This document shows, piece by piece, positions 11,840-22,692 of a stretch of 64,000 bases of DNA (position 1 is its first letter; every line of letters begins with the position of its first letter). The translations under genes and the position numbers were made by a program. Below the pieces are notes generated by a model. The model made no database searches, was not told the DNA's origin, and saw only the letters and a program-made list of their open reading frames with translations. This DNA comes from Apus apus (Eukaryota; Chordata; Aves; Apodiformes; Apodidae): positions 2,356,501 to 2,420,500 of the forward strand of contig NC_067295.1 of the NCBI RefSeq assembly GCF_020740795.1, read 5' to 3'.

Positions 11840-14800
11840 GTCAGTAACAAAGCCTCATAAATTTGTTCTTTGAGATGACAGCAAAAAAAACCACAACAAA
11901 CTGTGGCTGGTTTTCATAACATCTTGTGAAAGTTGCCAGGCTCAAGCCAAGGTAAAATCTCATTTGGTGTCTCCTCTGGCAACCATGTCAGATTATGGGG
12001 TGGGGGATGGATGTTAGGGCAAAAGACATTGGGTTTTCAGTGACAATCCTTTTTCAGTGTCTTCTCTTCACACTGACTGCACGCTGATCTAATCCTTGTG
12101 ATCTAGCCAGCATGTCCCAGTGCTTGGTGTTAAGACTGCTGTCCCCAGCACAGAGCAGCTCAGCCCTGCTCCTGCTCTGTGACATCATTAGAGTGAGGCA
12201 GAGATGCAGAAATTGGCCAAAAAAAAAAAAGGAGAATCTAGCCCCAAAATCTGGTTCAGATGGTTGAAATCCCAGTGGAAGAAGCTGGCCTGAAGTTGAC
12301 CGAAATTACAAGTGCAAGCAAACGCCTTCTGTAAACTCCTCCTGGTTTACATTCTAGTGCCCTCCCCCACGCTCATGCAGGATGTGTTAATAAACAGATA
12401 TAAGGAAGATCTGGTTGCTTTTGACACCAGTTCCCTCACACTCATTGGGAAAAACTGAGTGAACTAAAAGTTTGGCAAGTCTAAAAGTTTTGGGGGTTTT
12501 TTCTGTAAACAAATTTATTTTAGAAACCCCAGGCTCTCTTACCTGCTCAGAAAGGGATAGGCTGCTTTAATTACAGAGCTCTGCCTTATTTCTGAATTCC
12601 TGAGTTTGTAATGACTGCCCTGGGGTTAATTAGAACATTCCTGTAATGTGTTGGGCCATTTTTACCCTTACATTAGTGATGTCGAATCTTTGCTGCATTA
12701 ATGGAGTTTTGTTTTGCTCCTTGTTATTTGTCTGGAATACAATTAGGAATGGCTTTACTGGTTTGAATAAAACATGAGCTCTCTGGAGCAGAGCTTCCTT
12801 GAACCCGTGTGTGGTTACAGCCCAGGCAGGAACAGCAAGAACAACAGAAGAAGCAGTTAATGTTTTTTTCATTCCAAAAACTGCTGCAGCGTTTAAGCCA
12901 GAAGTAGTAGGGGAAGAGTGAGGCTGTGGTTGCAGGGGGAGCTCAGGATCAGAGATCTGCTATCCATAACCAAAGTGCTGACAGTGTTTCCCCATGCTGA
13001 TCCCATGGGATGAGCTCTCCTGATGGGCGAGCAGAGGTTCATCAAACAGATCATCCCAGAGAAGGCAGAGAATAAAACAGCAAGTGCAGGTGGAAAGGCT
13101 GAGCCCTCTGCTCATACCTCTGAGTCAAGTTTGGCACCAGGATCTTAGGTCACATAGCACCTGGGACAGGGGAGGAGGTGGCTGGTGAATCCATCTGGTA
13201 GTTTTCCTGAGCATTTTCCCACCCTCCATGGCTAGCTTGTGTTTGAGAAGAATGAAAACAGCAGAAGCACCAGGAGATCATGATGGGAAGTCCTGCTGGC
13301 AGTCTGGTGTTACTCAGGCTGAAGATGAGAAGAGGAGCAGCCCCTTCTCTGGCTGATCCCAAGCCACCTCCAAATGATTTTGGTGGTTTCAAGCCATAGC
13401 TGTGACATTATTTCCCATCTTTCAGAAGAGAGGCTGGGCTGGCTGGTCACCTTGGTGGAGGGTAAGGAGAAGCTGTGTGATGGGCTGGGCTTAGTCACCT
13501 CTCCCACCATCACTGTTCAATCCAGCATCTGCTCCTAAAACCAGAGGTGCTTTTGGCAGGTAACACGCTACTGGAATAACTGGAGATACTTTTTTCAGCA
13601 AGTGAAGGAGGTGATGAAGTTATGATGAGGCATTTTCTGATAAGCAGGGTACCAAGTGGTAGGCAGTGCTGCCTGCTTTGTTTGTCCCATCCGGGCTCCT
13701 CAGATAAGCTGATCTGGCTTACTAGCAAGTATACCAAAGGCAGTGGAGTATAAGCAGGGAAACTACAAAATAAACATATATTCTGCCTCTAGCAACAGAT
13801 TGTGTCTGAAGTTTGTTCCAGCACTGAAAACCCTTTCAAGTTTTGCTCGCCTGAGAAATGTGCCCTGGAAAATTTCAGACCGAATGGAGCTTACAGCCTT
13901 TCAGTCTGTCCAGCAGCCAAGTCGAAAACATTTCCCAAGCACCAAAGATGTACACAAGAGCTGAAACCAGAGAGGTTCCTTGTGCATCCAGTCCCTGGAG
14001 ATGTTGCAAGCTCAGATGATATGCTTTGGACATCTCTAATTTGACAGCTGAATGACTGGAAACTGGTTGTGGTAGAAGAGATCACAAAAGCTTGTGCCTC
14101 TTCTTTTTTCTGAGTACCCAGAGGTTGTAGAGAATCACCTACCCAGTTCCAGTCCACCCAGACCTCTGGTTCCTGCATACTTAAAATTTCGAGCCCTAGC
14201 AGGTTTCTGTAGGGCATTTCTAGGGTGTTCTTGGTTTACAAGCGTGAAAACAGGCACCCAAGTGTGGCCTTGACAAACGTTTGACTTTTTCATGAAGTTT
14301 TTCACTGATTGTAGAAGGACCAATCTGGAATCCATCAACTGGTTCAGGCTGGCTGCTGTGGGTGATGTAGATCCCCCTCACACTTTGAAATCCTAAATGG
14401 AGCATCATGGAATTCCAAAGTATCAGGGTCACAAAGTCTGTTTCCTAGGCCATATCCTTGATTATTCATCTTTTAGCAGCCCCATTGAAAGTCCAAGGAC
14501 CAACTCAAAGTGAAGCCCCAGCAGTTGCCCTGTAACGTGCTGATAGTTGCATGAACTCTCTGGAATACCAAACCAGCTCCCACTGGAGTACTTCCTATTC
14601 CTTTCACATGCCATTAGTAGCTCCAAAAGTATATGAGTTACACTAAAATCCACTTACTCAGCCAGCTGATAAATTGTGAGCGTGCTGCGCTGGGACCAGG
14701 CCAGACAACAGATTCAGGCACAATTCACTTGAGGGATTTGAAACAATGCTTTGTCTATTCTTGCAAGGTCTGTTTCGAGCAGACACCTGGTGCTGGCTCC

Positions 14801-16447
14801 AGACCCCGTGCTGCAGGTGTGAACGGGCATTTCCGAGGGCTTTCCCACGGTGTGGACCTTCGTGTGGCTCCAGGCTGCTTCATGAACATACATTAGATTT
14901 CAAATCTGTTTTCAGGCTGCATTCAATTGTAAAGTTATTCATCATGTTCGGCTCAGTTCCTACGCACAAGCTTTAAGGTGGTTTTGATTTCTAAAGGCTA
15001 ACTACTTCAGGAAGAAATAGCTTGGAAGGGTATCACTGAAAACAGCTCAAAAATCACCCAGGCCTCTGCCCAGCAAATTAAGGCTCCCAGGCCAAAGTCA
15101 CCTCAGTGCAATGCCAGTGATATCACGGGGTTACAGCAAACAGCTTCAGGAGAAAGACAAAAGAGAAACAAACATCAGAACATCTAAATATTCCAAATTA
15201 AACTTTGTGGAGCAGGGCAAGACATCAAATAAGAAATGTGAGGCTCTGGCAGCGCAGAGCACGGGCACCCAGGGGTGACAACGTGCTTGAGCAGAGCTGG
15301 CCCCAAACCAAGGCTTGCTTTGCTGTTGCCTCAACTCCATTCAGCTGGTGCTTCTTGAAGGCAGGTAGCAGGTTTGGTCTATCTTGGCTGCAGGATGCTC
15401 TAGCTGAAAACCTCTCTTCCCACTGAAGCTTCTGAAGTGCCTGGTTGCAGAAGTTCAGCTCCTATTTGCCTTCCTCCTTCCATATCTATTTGTTTATTTT
15501 AAAAAAACCAAAACAAATAAACCAAAACAAAGCTCTTTCTCTGTGGGATCTAACAGTTTACTGCTGGGTTGCTTTTGATGCTGTTATGTTATTTGAACAG
15601 GCGTGGTGAGAGATTTGTGACATATTTACAAGTGCTTCCCTGTAGTCAAACTCATAAATTGTAATTACAGCCATGCTAACTAGCCATAACCCCATTAAAA
15701 AAACCAACACTACATACATTTGCCATTCATTGCTATGAAAGAGCAAGAAAACTGACTTAATGTCCTTCCCAGCCTGGGAGAGAAATGTTTATGTGAAATG
15801 GAGATGGAGCATGAAAAAGAAAATGTTCCTTATTCTTATTAATAAAATGGAACCCAAGCTACTTTAACATCATTTGTCAGCTTGGTTATTCACATTTTTG
15901 TCACAGGGGGAGAGATAAGCTGGTGTAAAAATAAGCTGGGGAGCTTGTAGAGCATATAATATCAGAAAAATCTTATTGACTGCTGCATGGAGTTATGCAG
16001 TATCTCCCCACGAATGCTGTGGATGTGCACCCAGCCAGAGCACAGTAAGTTAATGGGGAGGGATTGCAGCACAGTGGGGGGTTGAGCAGAGAGCTGGGGG
16101 CTCCCCCTCTGCCCTGACTTTGCAGCTCCTTGTTGTGCCAAGTCCTGCTTTCCAATGTGTTACCTGTGCCTGCAGCTTCTGAGGTCAGGAGCAGGGCTGC
16201 CTGCTGGCCCCTGCACCGTCACTGCTCATGTGAGTGTTTTCAGTCTCTTAGAGGCTGAAATATCCCTTATATCCCCTGTCAACAGCACGATGCACCTTAT
16301 GAGCTGCAGACACAGAGAAGGTGATTTTTGCAAAGCTAAGCTTCTGCTCCCAGAGCACAGAGGCAGAGAGAGAGCCCCAACCCTGGGCAGCCCCAGCACC
16401 TTCATTTCCACATCCCCCATCCTGACACCTTTCCTCTTTCTCCACAG
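11840..16447 (+). other. CACNA1H: Intron, 4.6 kb
   Basis: GT-AG, phase 2. Contains short A/T homopolymer runs (near 11881 and 12220) and an A/C-rich tract around 15498-15530 (AAAACC-type), otherwise unique sequence. No extra exon or CR1 copy was recognised. Confidence 0.88.
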
Positions 16448-16545
16448 CATGATGGAGTATTCCCTGGATGGACACAACGTGAGCCTGTCAGCCATCCGCA
16501 CCGTCCGGGTACTTCGGCCACTACGAGCCATTAACAGGGTCCCAA
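16448..16545 (+). CDS. CACNA1H: CACNA1H exon: domain I S3-S4 loop and S4 voltage sensor
   Basis: 98 bp. It encodes [16 protein letters not shown], then the S4 segment [16 protein letters not shown], with Arg at every third position in four successive steps plus one more Arg, the voltage-sensing pattern. The His codon in DGHN is at 16473-16475; it corresponds to the mammalian Cav3.2 histidine (His191) that gives nanomolar zinc and low micromolar nickel block, a Gln in Cav3.1. NVS directly after it is an N-glycosylation sequon. The exon ends with one base (A) that forms Ser with GT of the next exon. Donor is gtaagt. Confidence 0.95.
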
Positions 16546-18711
16546 GTAAGTGACACCTTCACCCACTACTGTTGGGCTCTGCCTGGCTCATCCACCTGGG
16601 AAAACCAGGAAGTTAAAGCCACCCCAGCTGGCTCTCTGCAGGCTGAGCCTGGCAGTAGTAGTCTTCTCTCCTGTTGTTGAGAGCAAGTTAATTCATTTTA
16701 ATTTTTAATGGCAAGTTAGAGATCATTTATTATGATTATTGGTGTTAGTAAAGGGCAAGGGAGTGGATTTTACACCTGGGGTTCCAAATATTCGTGGCTG
16801 TTTTCCAACATTTTTGTGAACTCTGAGGTAAGTCTCCTCTCCTAGCGTGAAGTAAATAACAAAGCTTTATACAGAAAGAGGAAAGGTCAATTCTAAGAAA
16901 GATCTTCTTGCCCTGGAAGGGTTCAATTTCCCATCTCAGCTATTTAAGGTCTTTCCATTTCTTTGTGTTCAGGATTAGAAGCACAAAAGCCTCTGTTGCT
17001 GGTGGAATACCACAGAAGGTTTGCTGTCATGTAAAACAAAATTGGGTTCATCCATGATAGAAAGTTCAAGTGGCCCCTAAATACACTTTCAAGTGGCTTC
17101 AGCTGCTTGTCTTCCAAATCCAATTTGAAAGATGAACCAACAAGCTGAAATAATTTCCTGCTGGAACCAGCTGTCTGCTGAGCAATCCTTTGCAAGGTAC
17201 TAATTTCATAGCACTTTCATCGTTTTGTAACCAAAATCCACTCAACTCAAAATGAAACAGCATTATATGGAAATGATAGAGGTTCCTTGCAAAAAACCTC
17301 AAAACAAAGCCCAAAAACATATTTCCTGCTCTTTTCAAAAACACATTTGAATGCCACAGCCCTGCTGGTCCTCACTGAATATCCTGCCTAGATGAATTGC
17401 CCATCTTGTCTGCAAATCGAAGGACAGCAAAACAAACTCCCCCAGAAGGGTTTCAGTTCCAGTACCTCAGATGAACATGCAGGGGAACAGATGGATGTTT
17501 ACGCACAGGAGTCTTTGAAGTTTCTCTCTGAGCTCAAAGTCTTCAGGATTTTTCCTTTTTTTTTTTAATAGAATAAAATGGGCAGTGACATCATTGGACA
17601 TTAAATACAAGACAAAAAGAAATGAGAGGCTAAAAGGGACCACACAACCCTCCGGAGCTTTGTTTTCTGAAGGAGGTTTTGTTACCGAGGTTTCTGAGCA
17701 GCCTGCAACCACAACACAAAGTTTTCCTCTGGGATTGTGAGCACAGTGACTCCGTGGCCTCTCTGGGACAGGGGGGAGCAGAGGGATACTGGCACGTGCT
17801 CAGCTCAGAGCCCTGCTGAGGTTCCAGGCTGCGACGAGGATCAGGCTCGCTCTGGAGTTACTGAAATTCATGAAGCTCTTTGTAGCAATCCCTTGAAATA
17901 TAGTGGGAGTCTCAACCTGGGATACAACTGGGCTGAGAGGAGAAGCCTGGGGAATTTAAAGATTTGCATGCCTATTAAACAGAGGCCCAGGGATCCAAAC
18001 GCCTCCAAGTCTAGGTGAAATTTTGATCTGGGTCCAGCTTGTGGTTTTCTTCCTTGGGAGTCTGATACTGAAGCTTTGGAATAAGCCTTTTAGGCTGTCT
18101 TCTGCTACACTTGCCACTTTGATTTTTTTTTTTTATTTTTTCAAAAGACAGGCAAGAGAAAATCTTCAGGTTTTTTGTTAATATTATGTGAGATTAAATC
18201 CAAATATCTCAGTCCATGTTTGGAGCTGAGTTACCCAGCTTGATGAGCAGCTAGGCTGGTTTTACAACACTACCAGTGTCTTGAACGAGTGCCAGGGCAG
18301 GATTAGTGTTCTTAGAAATATCTCAGTTCCTGGAGGGCAGATAATCACAGACTTTGCTTGTTTATGATATGCTAACTGCATCCACTTTTAACATTGAGAC
18401 TTTTCCTGCTTCAGACTGATGTAATCCAGAGGCTGCAGAGAATGGAGAGTGACAATCCTCTATTTCATTGTAGTTTTGCAGTTTCCGGTAATAACAGAGT
18501 TATATTTCTAACCTTTCATCCATGGGGATGTTACAGCTTAGCTGGGAATTACCTCAGACATCCACCACATCCCAGGCAGCAGGTTCCACTCAGCCCCATC
18601 CATGCTGTCCCCAGTGCTGGGACAGCCATGCTCCCCAGACCACCACAGCACTGAGCTGAACAGGGGTTTTGGCTCCATGGCAGTCACAGAAGGACACTGA
18701 GCAGCTATGAA

Positions 18712-19138
18712 CTGTGGTGGAGAGGCTGAGAGAACTGGGATTGCTTAGCTTGAAGAAGAGGAGGCTGAGGGAAGACCTCAGTGGTCTCTACAACTGCCTA
18801 AAAGGAGGTTGTAGGGAGGTAGGAGTTGGCCTCTTCTTTCGAGTGAATAATGACAGGATGAGAGGAAGTGGCCTGAAGTTGCATCAGAAGAAGTTTAGAC
18901 TAGATATTAGAAATAATTTCTTTACTGAAAGAGTGGTTGGACACTGGAACAGGCTGCCCAGGGAGGTGGTGGAGTCACCATCCCTGAAGTGTTTAAAACA
19001 GATATAGATGTGGTGCTTAGGGACATGATTTAAGCACTGAATGGGTAGATTTAGGTTATGGTTGGTGGATTTAGGTTATGGTTGGACTTGATGATCTTCA
19101 AGGTCTTTTCCAACAAGGATGATTCTGTGAGTCTGTGA
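18712..19138 (+). pseudogene. CR1 LINE 3' end with C-terminal reverse-transcriptase ORF2 remnant
   Basis: A reading frame at about 18714-19007 stays open for 97 codons and ends ...[14 protein letters not shown], the characteristic C-terminus of CR1 ORF2 (after the reverse transcriptase domain). It is followed by CR1 3' UTR with 'gtggagtcaccatccc'-type sequence overlapping the ORF end, and 'ttgatgatcttcaaggtc' near the tail. The copy is 5'-truncated, as is usual, so it cannot move by itself. A local duplication of about 22 bp (gatttaggttatggttgg twice) lies at 19047-19086. It is the longest CR1 piece in the window. Confidence 0.88.
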
Positions 19139-19787
19139 ATTACAGCTGATGTTGAGGCACAAGCAGAGGGGAAGCAGAAACCCATGAGAAGCAGCCTGGT
19201 GATTTATCCTTGTGATGCCTGGGCACTTTCCTGGGTTCCAGCCAGTGCTATTAGCTCTTCACTTCCAGGCCAAATAAATTCACCCACAAGATTATTTCAT
19301 TTTTATTTTATTTGTTAAGAAAAGAAAGGAGAACTCCAGCCAATAAAAATCTCATGTCTATTAGAAATTATTCCTTGAAAATGACTGGAAAAAATAGAAT
19401 TCCAGTGATTTGTTTGTTTGGCAGGGGCTGTAGTTAGGGGTTGGTTTTTTTTAGTGTTGGTCACTGTTTTTTTCAAATCCATTTCACTGCTTTATTTTTA
19501 TTTTTCTACAATGTGGTTTAAACCAGGCATCACATGGAGTGGGAATGAAAAGAAATCCTGATCTCCATTTCAGCCTGACCCATGCTGGTGCTCTTTTCCC
19601 ATGGCACACTGAACATTCTGCTGAGAGCCCAGCAAACAGATGGATTCAATCTCGAGAATGGTGCCACTGAACAACCCAAAATACCAAAAGTAGCTGAGCA
19701 GGAAAAAGTTGTCTTGTATAGGGAGATACATTTTAACCATTTTTGGAAAACAAAAGAGTGAGGATATTAGTGAGAGTTGAGGGGAAG

Positions 19788-20251
19788 GGAAAGGAAAGGA
19801 AAGGAAAGGAAAGGAAAGGAAAGGAAAGGAAAGGAAAGGAAAGGAAAGGAAAGGAAAGGAAAGGAAAGGAAAGGAAAGGAAAGGAAAGGAAAGGAAAGGA
19901 AAGGAAAGGAAAGGAAAGGAAAGGAAAGGAAAGGAAAGGAAAGGAAAGGAAAGGAAAGGAAAGGAAAGGAAAGGAAAGGAAAGGAAAGGAAAGGAAAGGA
20001 AAGGAAAGGAAAGGAAAGGAAAGGAAAGGAAAGGAAAGGAAAGGAAAGGAAAGGAAAGGAAAGGAAAGGAAAGGAAAGGAAAGGAAAGGAAAGGAAAGGA
20101 AAGGAAAGGAAAGGAAAGGAAAGGAAAGGAAAGGAAAGGAAAGGAAAGGAAAGGAAAGGAAAGGAAAGGAAAGGAAAGGAAAGGAAAGGAAAGGAAAGGA
20201 AAGGAAAGGAAAGGAAAGGAAAGGAAAGGAAAGGAAAGGAAAGGAAAGGAA
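19788..20251. repeat. (GGAAA)n pentanucleotide microsatellite, about 93 copies
   Basis: 464 bp of GGAAA units without a visible interruption, flanked on the right by AAAG-rich sequence (20252-20270) that looks like decayed repeat. One strand is all purine. Open frames of up to 236 codons on either strand (K-E-R-K-G and F-L-S-F-P repeats) are artefacts. It lies inside the intron between the S4 exon and the S5 exon. Confidence 0.98.
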
Positions 20252-22532
20252 GAAAAAGAAAGAACAAAAGCCAGCATCATCCTTCCAGCAGGAATTAAGT
20301 GAGGCTTCTCTGTTTTTCCAAAAATAGAGTTGTAAGGGCAGTGCTGTGGGATGTGCTCCAGGGGATCTTAAGATGACAACACGTATTGGGAACAAGCATT
20401 ACAAAAATCAACCCCCTGTTTGCCTCCAGCTCTGGGTTTCCCCTGTGCATGGAGCAGAGGCTGGTGCTGTCCCTGAGGTTGGCACCGGCGTTGCGGTTCC
20501 AGCAGGGATGCTGGCCAGCATCCTGCACCACCCATAGTGCTGGCTGGCACAGCCTGGGTGCCAGCACCCCATCCCTTCCCTGCTGGGTGACATTGGTGCC
20601 AGGGTGGCACGGGGATGGGGTCTGGAGGGTGGCCAGCAGGGCTGGCACAGGGCGGGGTGCCAGGACTGTGGCTCCTCTGGAGTGGCATCCACTGCCGGCT
20701 CCAGCAGCAGGGAGGCCACACTGTAGCCAAGAGGCAGCTGAGCATGGAGACCTTGGAAGGCACTTGCCCTGGGATGCAGGGGTTATTACTCACACTTAAT
20801 TATTTATTAGCACAGACATCTTGGCCAGGGCAGTTTATCCCCTCGTGCCGTGCTGACAAGGTAATGTCAGCTCCAGCCCCGCTTGGCTGGGTCACGTTTC
20901 CGCTGGCAGAGCGAGATGAAGAGGAGGGTAAAGCAGCATGACAGGGCTCCAGATCCTGCCAGCAGTGCCTGCCAGGCCTGGAAGGTGCCATGTCAGACGG
21001 GTGTTGCTGTCCTGGAGACCCTGCTCTTCTCAGCACTCATCTCTAAGTCTACAGATGCCAGGCTGCAGCCCAGCATTGTCATGGAATGAGCAGGGGAGGC
21101 ATCAGGCACCACTTGAGAGCTGGTTGAGGGAAGAAGTCAATGTGGAGTTGGTGAGGGAAGAGATACCGGGTCAGTGTACATGCCAGTCTGTGTTCCAATG
21201 GGATAACTGATGGAGAGCAGCATTCTGCTAGCAAAAATGGAGGGACAAAAGTCCCCTTGTAGGCAGGCAGGAAAAGGTGTTTGCAGGGCAGAATTTTAGT
21301 GGGACAAAGCGCCTCCAAAGGTGGCTGTGTCACCTTACCCAGCAGCAGCACTGATTTCCTCCGTGCCATCAACCTGAGCCCTGCTCTCTATGAGGCTCAG
21401 TTTCTCATTTTACTCTTTTCTATAATTTACCGTTTGCCTTCATCTCTTCCTCTTTTCATTTGTTCTCCTCTCATCAATTCTCAGCTGTTGAAATGATGGT
21501 GTCTCAGAGGTTCGTTTAACCTCTATTGAACTACTGAGCTGCAAGTCATTATCCCCTTTTTATTCTTCTTTTATCCTTGAGTTTGAAGGCACCCTGATGA
21601 GTGAGACAGGGCAGCCCTCAGCTTACAGCACAGTCCCTGCCTCCTTGCCCAGTTTCCACTGGGAATCAATGCTGGGAACATCCTGGATGGAGATGCAAGG
21701 GTTAGCTGAGTGTCTGCAAGATCGACTCATTCATCAGTCTTATTTAGGATGGAAGATCTTGCACAGCAAAGAGCATTTCCCTGGCGGCAGAGGGGCTGGG
21801 GAAGCCCCTGCTCTGCACACAGAGCCTTGCAGAGAGGTGTGAGGGCAACTGGGAAGGTATCTTGGCCATCAGTGCAGGAGGGGAAGGGAGTAGAGCTGAG
21901 AGCTTTGCTTAGAGGAAGAATCATTTAGAACCTGCATCCCTTCCTAAAAAAAAAGTTAAAATTCGTTCTGCCTCCCCTGCTTGGCAGTCCTACAAGCTTT
22001 GGAGCATGGATGCCTCTCAGCTGCCAGTGGTGGCCAGCAAGGAGAGGAGTTCTCTGTGGAAGAGTTGTCCCCAGGGGAGGACCAGAAAGCAGCTGCAGCT
22101 CTTATCCTGCACAAGGCTCAGTGTTGTTTAGGAGAACAATCTGTGTGATTCATGAGAGATGTTCACTATGTTTATAAATATATATTTTGACAATTTCTCA
22201 GGAGGCTGGTGGCTTGTGGGGGCGTTTCTCCAGGAAAGACTGTCTTGCAGCTTTGCCCATGTTTGTGTGTTGTTGAGTGCTGTGTTACTGAAAACATCAG
22301 AAAATCCCACTCCTAAGTCCACCCTTTGGAGATACCCTCTTTGTTCCCACGTGCTCCTATGCCTTTTACACTCTTTATCTTCCTTTTCAGCCTTAAGGTT
22401 TAGGGGAAAACATAAACATCCCATTCCTCTGCCCAGGATGCACTGGCTGCACAGCCGAGCTGGGAATGGTGTGACATTCGTGCTGTCCCCACCCAAGTGC
22501 TCCTCTAACCTGTTTTCTCCTCCTCCCCACAG

Positions 22533-22692
22533 GTATGAGAATACTGGTCACCCTGCTGTTAGATACTCTGCCTATGTTAGGCAACGTCCTCCTCTTGTGC
22601 TTCTTTGTCTTCTTCATCTTTGGGATTGTTGGTGTGCAGCTCTGGGCAGGGCTGCTGAGAAACAGGTGTTTCCTAGACAGGAATTTTGCAAG
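22533..22692 (+). CDS. CACNA1H: CACNA1H exon: domain I S4-S5 linker and S5
   Basis: 160 bp. It encodes [18 protein letters not shown] (S4-S5 linker and start of S5), [20 protein letters not shown] (S5 helix) and [14 protein letters not shown] (start of the pore turret). This block is nearly identical in all Cav3 channels; the CFLDRNF end resembles Cav3.2. The exon starts with two bases finishing Ser and ends with AG, which finishes Arg with the G of the next exon. Acceptor is cccacag; donor is gtaagt. Confidence 0.95.

Larger units (their letters stand above)
16546..22532 (+). other. CACNA1H: Intron, 6.0 kb
   Basis: GT-AG, phase 1. Holds a CR1 fragment with preserved ORF2 end (18712-19138) and the large (GGAAA)n block (19788-20251). 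The stretch 20790-20910 is non-repetitive with TAATTA-like and TGACAAGGTAATGTCA-like words, but nothing firm can be claimed for it. No additional exon was seen. Confidence 0.88.

Noticed and set aside
19570..20395. Open frames of 166-236 codons on both strands across the GGAAA block
   Set aside because: They are translations of a pure pentanucleotide repeat; five-base units keep all frames open.
20460..20495. REST/RE1-like site (ggtgctgtccctgaggtt)
   Set aside because: Only the left half-site (GCTGTCC) fits; the right half does not match the consensus.
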